22,161 bases of DNA from JAAZNO01 sp012798275 (GTDB taxonomy: Bacteria > Chloroflexota > Anaerolineae > B4-G1 > SLSP01): the NCBI GenBank assembly GCA_035347995.1, contig DAOPQD010000054.1:1-22161 (forward strand), given 5' to 3'. The position numbers and the translations under genes were made by a program. The notes beneath the pieces are model-generated. The model saw only the letters and a program-made list of their open reading frames with translations, did not search any database and was not told where the DNA came from. Of this stretch, positions 1 through 7,060 are shown piece after piece. Each line of letters starts with the position of its first letter. Positions within the stretch are counted from its first letter, which is position 1.

Positions 1-213
1 CAGCCCCCTCCCCAACGGCGCAAACGCCGTTGGGGAGGGGAGAAAAAATAAGGGGTTTTTGCAGGCGGGCTACGCCCGCCTGCAAAAACCCACAAAAAAA
101 GTTTCCCCTTCCCCCCGCGCAGCGCGGGGGGAAGGGGCCAGGGGATAGGGGGCAAAAGTTGATTCTCAATCTTCAGCGATCACCATGAAATCTTGCGTTT
201 TTTAGTCAGTGGC
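1..213. repeat. Three-hairpin intergenic repeat, copy A
   Basis: Three long inverted repeats lie in a row. H1 has perfect 16-bp arms at 5-20 and 25-40 with loop CAAA. H2 has perfect 18-bp arms at 53-70 and 74-91 with loop TAC. H3 has 16-bp arms at 105-120 and 122-137 around a single A, so about 15 pairs with a CAG loop. A tail to about 213 (GATAGGGGGC, then TTTTTTAGTCAGTGGC) is shared with the right-end array. Related copies sit at 14254-14351, 21589-21790 and from 22027 to the window end. No coding capacity is credible. Function is unknown; a non-autonomous mobile palindromic element is one reading. Confidence 0.85.
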
Positions 214-236
214 GGTACCTTTGTCACGCAAGTGAT

Positions 237-290
237 TTTTTCGCTGATTCGCTTTTTCGCTGATTCGCTGACTGCTGACCGCTGATCTCT
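237..290. repeat. 16-bp period low-complexity patch
   Basis: The 16-mer TTTTTCGCTGATTCGC occurs twice back to back (237-252 and 253-268), then decays into CGCTGACTGCTGACCGCTGATC. A near-identical 16-mer, TTTTTCGCCTGATCGC, is tandemly repeated just before mfd at 15980-16011. This is simple-sequence DNA between repeat modules; no gene is seen. Confidence 0.7.
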
Positions 291-296
291 ATTTCC

Positions 297-527
297 GAAG
301 GAGACGCCAGGTGCTGGCGCACATCAGCCAAAAATGGAAATAACGTGAGCACGTGAGCAGCGACGGCGACGGCTCACGGGTCGGCTGGGGATGGAATCCC
401 CAGCCTGACACGAGCCAACCGCGCTGAAGCGCGGTGTTTGAGGACGTAGCAGCCCCGGGGGCCAGGAATTTCTAATTTTATTCGTGAAATTCGTGTTCAT
501 TCGGGGCCATTTTCGAAGGAGACTCTC
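297..527. repeat. Second repeat module: SD-like motif, hairpins, leader of the next gene
   Basis: This stretch has no gene. It starts with GAAGGAGAC (297-305) followed by GTGCTGGCGCACATCAGCC, which resembles a ribosome-binding site plus start codon and recurs at 14134-14160. Next come GCGACGGCTCACGG, a perfect 10-bp hairpin at 383-405 (loop GGA), and the palindrome-like ACCGCGCT-GA-AGCGCGGT at 418-435. The tail (AGCAGCCCCGGGGGCCAGG, then ATTCGTGAAATTCG, then TTCATTCGGGGCCATT) is shared with 21471-21534 and 21909-21972. It ends in CGAAGGAGAC, which serves as the Shine-Dalgarno of the gene at 528. No convincing promoter is visible. Confidence 0.8.
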
Positions 528-1964
528 ATGTCAATCTCTCTGCCACGGACGACCCCGGAAAGCGCGGGGATTCCCTCAGCGGCGATCCTCGCCTTCGTCG
601 AAGCGAGCGAACGCGCCGGCTGTGACCTGCACAGCTTCATGCTAGTGCGTCACGGGCGCGCCATCGCTGAGGGCTGGTGGGCACCCTACGCCCCCGACCG
701 GCCTCACATGCTGTTCTCGCTGAGCAAGAGCTTCACCTCCACCGCCATCGGGCTCGCCATCGCCGAGGGCCGGCTCACCCTCGACGACCCCGTGATCTCC
801 TTCTTCCCGGAGGACTTGCCGCGCCGCCTGGGACAGCGGTGGCCCGCCGTGCGCGTGCGACACCTGCTTTCGATGTCCACCGGGCATCTCAAAGACACCC
901 TGGAACGCACGCAACGCCTCCGTCACACGCACTGGGTCAAAAGCATTCTCGAGCAGGCCGTCAGGCGCGAACCGGGGACGCATTTCGTCTACAACAACGG
1001 AGCTTCCTATCTGCTCGCCGCCATCATCCGCCAGGTGACTGGCATGAACGTGCGGGAGTATCTCCTGCCGCGGCTGTTCGAGCCGCTCGGCATCGCGGAG
1101 CCGACATGGGAAACCTGTCCGCGGGGCATCAACTGCGGCGGCTGGGGATTGAGCCTCAAGACTGAGGACATCGCGCGCTTCGGGCAGCTGTACCTGCAAA
1201 AAGGGTTGTGGAACGGCGCGCGCTTGCTGCCCGAAGCCTGGATCGAGGCCGCCACCAGCGTCCAGATCGCCAACGGCGACGATCCCAACAGCGATTGGGC
1301 TCAGGGCTACGGCTTCCAGTTCTGGCGCTGTCGTCACGGCGCGTATCGCGGCGACGGGGCTTTCGGACAATTCTGCGTCGTGATGCCCACCCAGGACGCG
1401 GTGTTGGCGATGACCGGCGGCATGGCCGACATGCAGCGGCCGCTCAATCTGGTGTGGGAGCTGCTGTTGCCGGCGTTCACGACGACGGCGCTGCCGGAGG
1501 ACACCGCCGCGCAGGCGCAGTTGACGGCGAAGCTCGCCGCGCTCGCCCACGAGCCGCAGGCCGGCGCGCCGGATTCCCCCCTGGCGGCGGCAGTTTCGGG
1601 CCGCCGTTACACCCTCGAAGCCAATCCGCTGGGCCTGGAGACGTTGACCTGCGCCTTTGAGGGGGACCTCTCGCGCCTGAGCTTCTGCAACCAGGGCGGG
1701 CGGCACGAGATCGAGACGGCATACGGGGCATGGCGGTACGGGCAGGCCGCTCTGCTGCCAGACCTCAAGCGACTACAGCCGGCAGCGGCAAGCGGCGCCT
1801 GGACCGCGCCCGATACCTTCACCGCGCAGCTGTGGTACTACGAGACGCCGTTCTGCGCCACCCTCACGTGCCACTTTGAAGGCGAGCAGGTGACCTGCGC
1901 CAGCAAAGTCAACGTCGCCTTCGGCCCCACGGAGGGACCTGCTCTGGTAGGACACCGGCTCTAG
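528..1964 (+). CDS. Serine hydrolase, beta-lactamase/PBP fold (class C-like)
   Basis: This 478-residue protein belongs to the beta-lactamase-related serine hydrolases (Pfam Beta-lactamase), which includes class C beta-lactamases, EstB-type esterases and D-Ala peptidases. The SxxK active-site motif is S64-L-S-K67 in FSLSKSFTS, and the YxN motif is Y155-N-N157 in FVYNNG. A Gly-rich segment GDGAFGQ near residue 275 fills the place of the third (KTG/HxG) motif. About 150 further residues follow the catalytic domain, as in many family members. There is no signal peptide or membrane segment, so it is probably cytoplasmic, arguing against a wall-directed role. The ATG is 7 bases after GGAG in GAAGGAGAC, which lies in the tail of the upstream repeat. 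The family is secure, the substrate unknown. It converges on the esterase at 2009 with a 44-base gap. Confidence 0.88.
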   Translation: MSISLPRTTPESAGIPSAAILAFVEASERAGCDLHSFMLVRHGRAIAEGWWAPYAPDRPHMLFSLSKSFTSTAIGLAIAEGRLTLDDPVISFFPEDLPRRLGQRWPAVRVRHLLSMSTGHLKDTLERTQRLRHTHWVKSILEQAVRREPGTHFVYNNGASYLLAAIIRQVTGMNVREYLLPRLFEPLGIAEPTWETCPRGINCGGWGLSLKTEDIARFGQLYLQKGLWNGARLLPEAWIEAATSVQIANGDDPNSDWAQGYGFQFWRCRHGAYRGDGAFGQFCVVMPTQDAVLAMTGGMADMQRPLNLVWELLLPAFTTTALPEDTAAQAQLTAKLAALAHEPQAGAPDSPLAAAVSGRRYTLEANPLGLETLTCAFEGDLSRLSFCNQGGRHEIETAYGAWRYGQAALLPDLKRLQPAAASGAWTAPDTFTAQLWYYETPFCATLTCHFEGEQVTCASKVNVAFGPTEGPALVGHRL

Positions 1965-2008
1965 GAAGCTCGCCGCGCCTCGGTTTTGAAGGGCGGATCC
2001 GCGCCGGC

Positions 2009-2875
2009 TCAGCCCTCGAGGCGGCGGAGCGGCAACCAGGCCAGCGTCTTCTGGATCTGCTCATCCCACTTGTCCCAGGTATGCCCGCCAGGGCCTTCGG
2101 CATACGTGAGGTTCAAGCCCAGGGACTGCGCGTGATCCCGGAAATGCAAATTCCCGTTGTAGAGCGGATCCTCTGTCCCACACCATTGATAGAGGCGGAG
2201 CTGCTCCCGCCACGGCGAGGCGGCCACATCGCGCGCGAGGCGCAAGAGGTCGTGAGGACTGTCGGGGAAACGCTCCAACGGCCCGAAAATGCGCTGCGCC
2301 TCGTCGCGCCAGGCTTGCTGCTGCTCGCGCACCCGCTGCACCATCTCCGCCGCCGCATCCGAGAGACTCGCCGTCGCCTCGTAGGCTTTGGGGAGCTCGG
2401 GGAAGAACGATGCGGCCACGTCCAACAAGCCGGAGAAACTCGCCGCCGCCGCGAAGCGCTCGGGATGGCTGAGCGCCAGTTTGAACGCGCCGTAGCCCCC
2501 CATCGAAAGTCCGGCCACGAACGTCTCCTCACGAGCCTCGGAAAGCGGGAACCAACCCCGCATCAGCGTCGGCAACTCCTCGCTCACGTAAGTCCAGTAA
2601 CGATTGCCCTGCGCCATGTCGGTGTAGAAACTGCGGTCCACGGCCGGCATGATCACCGCCAGGTCGTAATCCGCCGCATATCGCTCAATCGAGGTGCGTC
2701 GTTGCCAGATGGTGTGATCGTCGGAAAGGCCATGCAGCAGGTACAGCACGGCGTAAGGACGTGGCGGCGTCAGCAGGGTTCCATCCAACAGCCCCCGCGA
2801 CTCAGGCAAAATCACGTCTACGGAGACGCTGAGTCGCAACGTTTGAGAAAAGAAGTGACAATGGAAAAGCGCCAT
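2009..2875 (-). CDS. Alpha/beta-hydrolase esterase (EstA / S-formylglutathione hydrolase-like)
   Basis: The protein has 288 residues and matches the esterase D / tributyrin esterase family (Pfam Esterase), which hydrolyses short acyl esters. The nucleophile elbow is GLSMGG with Ser124. Asp236 in GTEDPLY and His265 in GPGGHTWDKW complete a plausible triad. HGLSDDHTIW near residue 50 fits the oxyanion loop, and RSFYTDMAQG (81-90) is a family hallmark. No signal peptide is evident, so it is probably cytoplasmic. An in-frame GTG at 2884 would add three residues, but GGAGG at 2888-2884 lies 8 bases before the ATG at 2875, which I prefer. It is transcribed divergently from the hybrid kinase. S-formylglutathione hydrolase cannot be separated from a generic carboxylesterase here, and no formaldehyde dehydrogenase gene is adjacent. 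Confidence 0.88.
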   Translation of the reverse strand: MALFHCHFFSQTLRLSVSVDVILPESRGLLDGTLLTPPRPYAVLYLLHGLSDDHTIWQRRTSIERYAADYDLAVIMPAVDRSFYTDMAQGNRYWTYVSEELPTLMRGWFPLSEAREETFVAGLSMGGYGAFKLALSHPERFAAAASFSGLLDVAASFFPELPKAYEATASLSDAAAEMVQRVREQQQAWRDEAQRIFGPLERFPDSPHDLLRLARDVAASPWREQLRLYQWCGTEDPLYNGNLHFRDHAQSLGLNLTYAEGPGGHTWDKWDEQIQKTLAWLPLRRLEG

Positions 2876-2883
2876 AACTACCA

Positions 2884-2890
2884 CCTCCTC
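2884..2890 (-). promoter_or_regulatory. Shine-Dalgarno deciding the esterase start
   Basis: On the minus strand GAGGAGG (2890-2884) precedes the ATG at 2875 by 8 bases. It overlaps the alternative GTG codon (2884-2882), which therefore has no usable site of its own. Confidence 0.7.
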
Positions 2891-2963
2891 GGAAAATCAG
2901 CAAATCTCAAAATCACTTGCATTTCAAATGTAACGCAAACTTCAGTTCGCCCTCAGGCTGTTA

Positions 2964-2999
2964 TTTCATGACTCAGTGGTAAACCGCAGCTTCATGAAA
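2964..2999. promoter_or_regulatory. Inverted repeat in the divergent intergenic region, possible operator
   Basis: TTTCATGA (2964-2971) and its exact reverse complement TCATGAAA (2992-2999) are separated by 20 bases. They lie between the esterase start and the kinase promoter, upstream of both genes. This spacing suits a dimeric regulator, but 8-bp arms are short and chance is possible. I could not fix a promoter for the esterase. Confidence 0.25.
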
Positions 3000-3073
3000 A
3001 CTCCTGAGTGAATAGAGTGCCGACTCCCACGCCTAGTCTAGCATGACTTCCGAAAATGGTACAGCGGCGCGCC

Positions 3074-3102
3074 TTGACACATCCGCGGCCTGACACTATA
3101 CT
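3074..3102 (+). promoter_or_regulatory. Sigma70-type promoter for the hybrid kinase
   Basis: A perfect -35 box TTGACA (3074-3079) is followed after 17 bases by TATACT (3097-3102), five of six matches to TATAAT. Transcription would begin near 3109, giving a 5' leader of about 90-110 bases. It is the best housekeeping-type promoter in the window. Confidence 0.72.
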
Positions 3103-3200
3103 GAAAGAGAACTTGAGCGAACTTCCACCCGCTAACCGCGCCGGCGAATCCTTCTTACAATGCCTGGGACCCAACGATAACCGGAATCAAAGCCGCTGTG

Positions 3201-6200
3201 ATGAAGACAGGGACAGCAGAAATGAAAGATCAGGGTCAAAGCGCCTCGCCATTGCAGGCAGAGCTCTCCGCCGCTCGCCAGCGGGTTGCGGAGCTGGAAG
3301 CGGCCCTGGAACGCGCTCGGGACGTTCCCCTGTCGGCAGACGTTGTCGCTCTGGCGTGCGACCTCGCGGCGCCAGCACAGCTCCCACGCGAACAAGACTA
3401 CGCCACGCTGATAGCAGAATTGCCCGTCGGCGTCTTTCGCGCCACGCCTGGCCCCGAAGGCCGTGCGCTGATGGCCAATCCCGCCTGCCTCCGCTTGCTG
3501 GGCTATGACTCGGTTGAGGAGTTCGCCGCCCTCAAAAACTCGGACCTCTATATAGACCCGTCGCAGCGTCAGGCCTACTCCGAACAGCTCCTGGCTCAGG
3601 GCAGCGTGACCGGCTATGAGCTGCGCCTGCGCCGCAAAGACGGCGCCGTGATCTGGGTCTCTCTCACCTCCCGCGTCGTGTACAATCCTCAGGGAGCAAC
3701 ATACTTCGAGGGCGTCATCGAAGACATCACGGCGCGCAAGCGGCAGGGAAGTGAAGCCGCCGCGCTCGCCGCCATCGCACAGACCATCAGCCAGACCCTC
3801 GAGCTGCAGCCGCTGGTGGACCATATCCTGGCGACCGCCCTGCACGCCATCCCCGCTGCCGAAAAGGGCAGCCTGGCGCTCCTCACTGACTCAGGGCAAG
3901 ACCTGCAAGTACGTGCCATCAGCGGCTATGAGGACGCCAGCGTCCTGGGGATGACGTTCCCCATCACCTGGGGCTTTGCCGGCCGGGCCATTCGGGACCG
4001 CCGTCCCCTGTGCGTGAACGATGTCCAGAATGATCCAGCGCTGCGAGCCGATGCGGCAACCGCCGCGATCAAGGAGGTCGCGGACTTGCGCAGCGCCATC
4101 GTGATCCCGCTCGAGGTGTACGGACGCCTCATCGGCGTGCTTTCCCTGGAATCCACCCGTCCCCAGCGTCCCTTTGACGAGGGAGACCTGCGCCTGTTGA
4201 GTTCCATGGCCGGACCGGTCGCGCTGGCGATCGAAAATGCGCGCCTCTTTGAGGAGACCCGCCGTCGCCTCGGCGAGCTGGAAGTGCTACATCAAACCAG
4301 CCAGCGCCTGCTCAACGCCCAGCTCGATCCAGAGCAGATCTACACCGCCGTCCATCAGGCCGTGGACGCCATCATGCCGTGCGAAGCGCTGATCATTGTC
4401 CTGCAAGGGGAGAATGAGGACTACGACGAAGCCGTGTATGTTTTCGATCGCGGCGGACGTTGGCCCTCCCAACGCTTTCCCCATGGAGAAGGGCTGACGG
4501 GATGGGTGCTGGCTAGCGGCCAAACCCTGCTGATTCCGGATCTGGACGAGGCGCAGGGGATACCGGTAATCCATTTCGGTGCGCCGGAGCACGTGCGCTC
4601 GATCCTGGCGGCGCCCTTACGTTACGGCAATCGTCCCATCGGGATGCTCTCAGCGCAATCCTATCAGCCCAACATCTACCAGCCCCAACATCGCCTGCTC
4701 CTGGAGACCCTGGCGGCGCAATTCGCCTCCGTCATCATCAACACCTTCTACTACCAACAGGCACAGTCCCGTCTGCGCGAATTGGAGGCGATTGCGGGCA
4801 TCAGCGCCGCCCTGCGCGCCGCCCCCCATCACGAGGCCATCCTCGACATCATCCTGGACGAATTGCTCAGCCGGTTGAAAGTGGAAGGCGCCGCCCTCGA
4901 ACGCCGCGAGCCGAACGGTGCGCTCTATACCGAAAGAGGCCGGGGCGTCTGGGAGTCCCTTACCGGCGTCACTCTCTCCCCTGACATGGGCCTGAGCCCC
5001 CAGGTGTTACAGACCGGTCAGCCATACCTGAACAATGACGCGCATCTTGAGCCGGCCTTATTTCGTCCCGAGCTCCTGCAAGGCTGCCGCGCGATTGCCG
5101 CCGCGCCCCTGATGATCGAGACGCAACTCACCGGCCTGCTGTGGATTGCCAGCCGCCGGGCGCTTGACGAAGACGATCTGCGCTTGCTCACCGCGATCGC
5201 CAACATCGCCGCCACGGCGCTGCAGCGGGCCTCCCTGCAAGAACAGATGCTCGCCCAGGCTCGCCAGATGCTCCAGATGATCGAATCGGTGCCTGAGGGG
5301 GTGCTCCTCATCAACGACGACGGGGAGATCCTGTTGGCCAATCCCGTCGCCGAACAGGCGCTCACGCACCTTGCGCCCAGTCCGCGCGCCTCGCGGCTCA
5401 CCCAGCTGGGCGGACAGCCGCTCCAGGAATTGCTCACCTCTCCGCCAAAGGGCCTGTGGCATGAAATTCGGACCGGCAACCGCATTTTCGAGCTCATCGC
5501 GCGCCCGCTCGCCCCTGACCAGCGCTCCGAACAGTGGGTCCTGGTCATCAAAGATGCGACCGAGGAGCGTCAGATTCAGGGGCAGCTGCAGCTGCAAGAA
5601 CGCCTGGCGGCGGTCGGACAGCTGGCCGCCGGCATTGCCCACGACTTCAACAACATCATGGCGGTCATCGTCCTCTACACGCAGATGGCGCTGCGTGACA
5701 GCACGCTGCCCCTCAAAAGCCGCGAGCGCCTCGAAACGGTCATTAGCCAGGCCGGACGGGCGACCGAACTCATTCAGCAAATTCTGGATTTCGGACGCAA
5801 AACGGCCCTGGAGCGCCGTCCGATGGACCTCAGCGCCTTTGTCAAAGAGCAGGTGCAGCTGCTGCAGCGCATTCTGCCGGAAAACATCAGCATATGGCTC
5901 GACTCTCCAGAGGGCGACTACACCCTCCACGCTGATCCCACCCGCATCCAACAGCTGCTCACCAATCTGGCAATCAATGCCCGCGACGCGATGCCCGCAG
6001 GCGGCGTCCTCAGCCTCACCCTGCAGCGGCTGACCGTCACGCCGGGGTATTCGCCCATCCTGCCAGAGCTGAAGCCCGGCGCTTGGATCCTCCTCACCGT
6101 CGCCGACACGGGAGCGGGAATTCCCCCCGAGGTCCTGCCGCACCTTTTCGAGCCATTTTTCACCACCAAGGAGCCGGGCAAGGGCAGTGGCCTGGGACTC

Positions 6201-6749
6201 GCCCAGGTTTATGGCATCGTGAAACAGCATGAAGGGCGCATCACCGTGGACAACCTGCCAGAAGGAGGAGCGGCCTTCTCCATCTACCTCCCGGTGGGGG
6301 AGGAAACCCCCGTCAAAGTTGACCGCGCTGGCTCCGGCGAGCAGTCCCTGGGACACGGCGAGACGATCCTGGTGGTCGAGGACAACGCCGTCTTACGCGC
6401 GGCGCTGGCCGAGAATCTGACCCTGCTCCATTACCAGGTCCTCCAGGCCGCCCATGGAGTGGAAGCCCTTCAGGTAATGGAGACGCACGGCAAGACGGTC
6501 GCGTTGGTGTTGAGTGACATCATCATGCCCTGCATGGGAGGGCCGGCCCTGCTGCACGCCCTGCGCGCCCGGAATTGGGACCAGCCCTTCATTCTGATCA
6601 GCGGACATCCCATCGAGAAGGAGCTGGAAGCGCTCCTGGAGCAAGGCCTGAGCTGCTGGCTGAAAAAGCCGCTGAGCCAGGAACAACTGGCGCAAGCCGT
6701 CGCCGCCGTGCTGCGACACCCCACCCGCCAGGAGTCGAGCGAAGGTTGA
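3201..6749 (+). CDS. Hybrid histidine kinase PAS-GAF-GAF-GAF-PAS-HisKA-HATPase-REC
   Basis: This 1182-residue sensor has no transmembrane segment or signal peptide, so it should read a cytoplasmic signal. Order: a short coiled coil (about 15-45), PAS (about 65-180, ending in a VIEDITARK-type motif), three GAF domains (about 185-350, 360-515, 525-680), a second PAS (about 690-800), HisKA with GIAHDFNN (His814), HATPase_c (N-box NLAINARDAM, G1 DTGAGIP, then GSGLGLA), and a C-terminal receiver with Asp1106 in LSDIIMP and the KKP lysine. The receiver implies a phosphorelay through an HPt protein, or phosphate-sink control; no HPt is encoded here. ATG 3201 directly follows GTG 3198, neither with a clear ribosome site. 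ATG 3222 has AGGGA 8 bases upstream and may be the true start. The REC-HTH-REC protein at 12112 is a possible but unproven partner. Confidence 0.92.
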   Translation: MKTGTAEMKDQGQSASPLQAELSAARQRVAELEAALERARDVPLSADVVALACDLAAPAQLPREQDYATLIAELPVGVFRATPGPEGRALMANPACLRLLGYDSVEEFAALKNSDLYIDPSQRQAYSEQLLAQGSVTGYELRLRRKDGAVIWVSLTSRVVYNPQGATYFEGVIEDITARKRQGSEAAALAAIAQTISQTLELQPLVDHILATALHAIPAAEKGSLALLTDSGQDLQVRAISGYEDASVLGMTFPITWGFAGRAIRDRRPLCVNDVQNDPALRADAATAAIKEVADLRSAIVIPLEVYGRLIGVLSLESTRPQRPFDEGDLRLLSSMAGPVALAIENARLFEETRRRLGELEVLHQTSQRLLNAQLDPEQIYTAVHQAVDAIMPCEALIIVLQGENEDYDEAVYVFDRGGRWPSQRFPHGEGLTGWVLASGQTLLIPDLDEAQGIPVIHFGAPEHVRSILAAPLRYGNRPIGMLSAQSYQPNIYQPQHRLLLETLAAQFASVIINTFYYQQAQSRLRELEAIAGISAALRAAPHHEAILDIILDELLSRLKVEGAALERREPNGALYTERGRGVWESLTGVTLSPDMGLSPQVLQTGQPYLNNDAHLEPALFRPELLQGCRAIAAAPLMIETQLTGLLWIASRRALDEDDLRLLTAIANIAATALQRASLQEQMLAQARQMLQMIESVPEGVLLINDDGEILLANPVAEQALTHLAPSPRASRLTQLGGQPLQELLTSPPKGLWHEIRTGNRIFELIARPLAPDQRSEQWVLVIKDATEERQIQGQLQLQERLAAVGQLAAGIAHDFNNIMAVIVLYTQMALRDSTLPLKSRERLETVISQAGRATELIQQILDFGRKTALERRPMDLSAFVKEQVQLLQRILPENISIWLDSPEGDYTLHADPTRIQQLLTNLAINARDAMPAGGVLSLTLQRLTVTPGYSPILPELKPGAWILLTVADTGAGIPPEVLPHLFEPFFTTKEPGKGSGLGLAQVYGIVKQHEGRITVDNLPEGGAAFSIYLPVGEETPVKVDRAGSGEQSLGHGETILVVEDNAVLRAALAENLTLLHYQVLQAAHGVEALQVMETHGKTVALVLSDIIMPCMGGPALLHALRARNWDQPFILISGHPIEKELEALLEQGLSCWLKKPLSQEQLAQAVAAVLRHPTRQESSEG

Positions 6750-7060
6750 ACAGAAGCCCCTCCGTCTCAGCGTTAAAATTCACAGCCTTGCGTAGGTCCT
6801 GTGTCTATATTTCCCCGTCGCCTGTCTACTCGTGCTCTAACACCACACTTACATTTTACCGGCTTGCGCCTGGCACAATCCTAACTATAATTGAACCACC
6901 ACGTTATTCGGATGACCATCACACACGGCGGCAAGACATTTTGCGAACAGATGAAGGAGGCAGCGAAGGGCACGAGCACGCGAGACGCACGACACAGACG
7001 CCAGGAATTGACGGCAGGAATTCAGACGAAGAATCATTCAACCCATGAAGGGAGGAACCT
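6750..7060 (+). promoter_or_regulatory. Intergenic leader of the DUF11 protein with possible promoter at 6864-6891
   Basis: This 311-base gap contains no gene. TATAAT (6886-6891) is a perfect -10 box; TTGCGC (6864-6869), 16 bases upstream, is a weak -35. A leader of about 160 bases would follow, with no clear hairpin. It ends with GGGAGG (7048-7053), 7 bases before the ATG at 7061. No terminator is visible after the kinase, so read-through is possible. Confidence 0.45.

Noticed and set aside
25..137. Hairpins H1-H3 as ordinary intrinsic terminators
   Set aside because: No T-tract follows any stem on the plus strand. On the minus strand H2 is followed by a T-rich run, but no minus-strand gene ends there.
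2081..2971. 296-codon plus-strand frame over the esterase
   Set aside because: It is antisense to the GLSMGG esterase, and its translation shows no domain.
5058..6356. 432-codon minus-strand frame inside the hybrid kinase
   Set aside because: It is antisense to conserved GAF, HisKA and HATPase coding sequence, with no recognisable domain.
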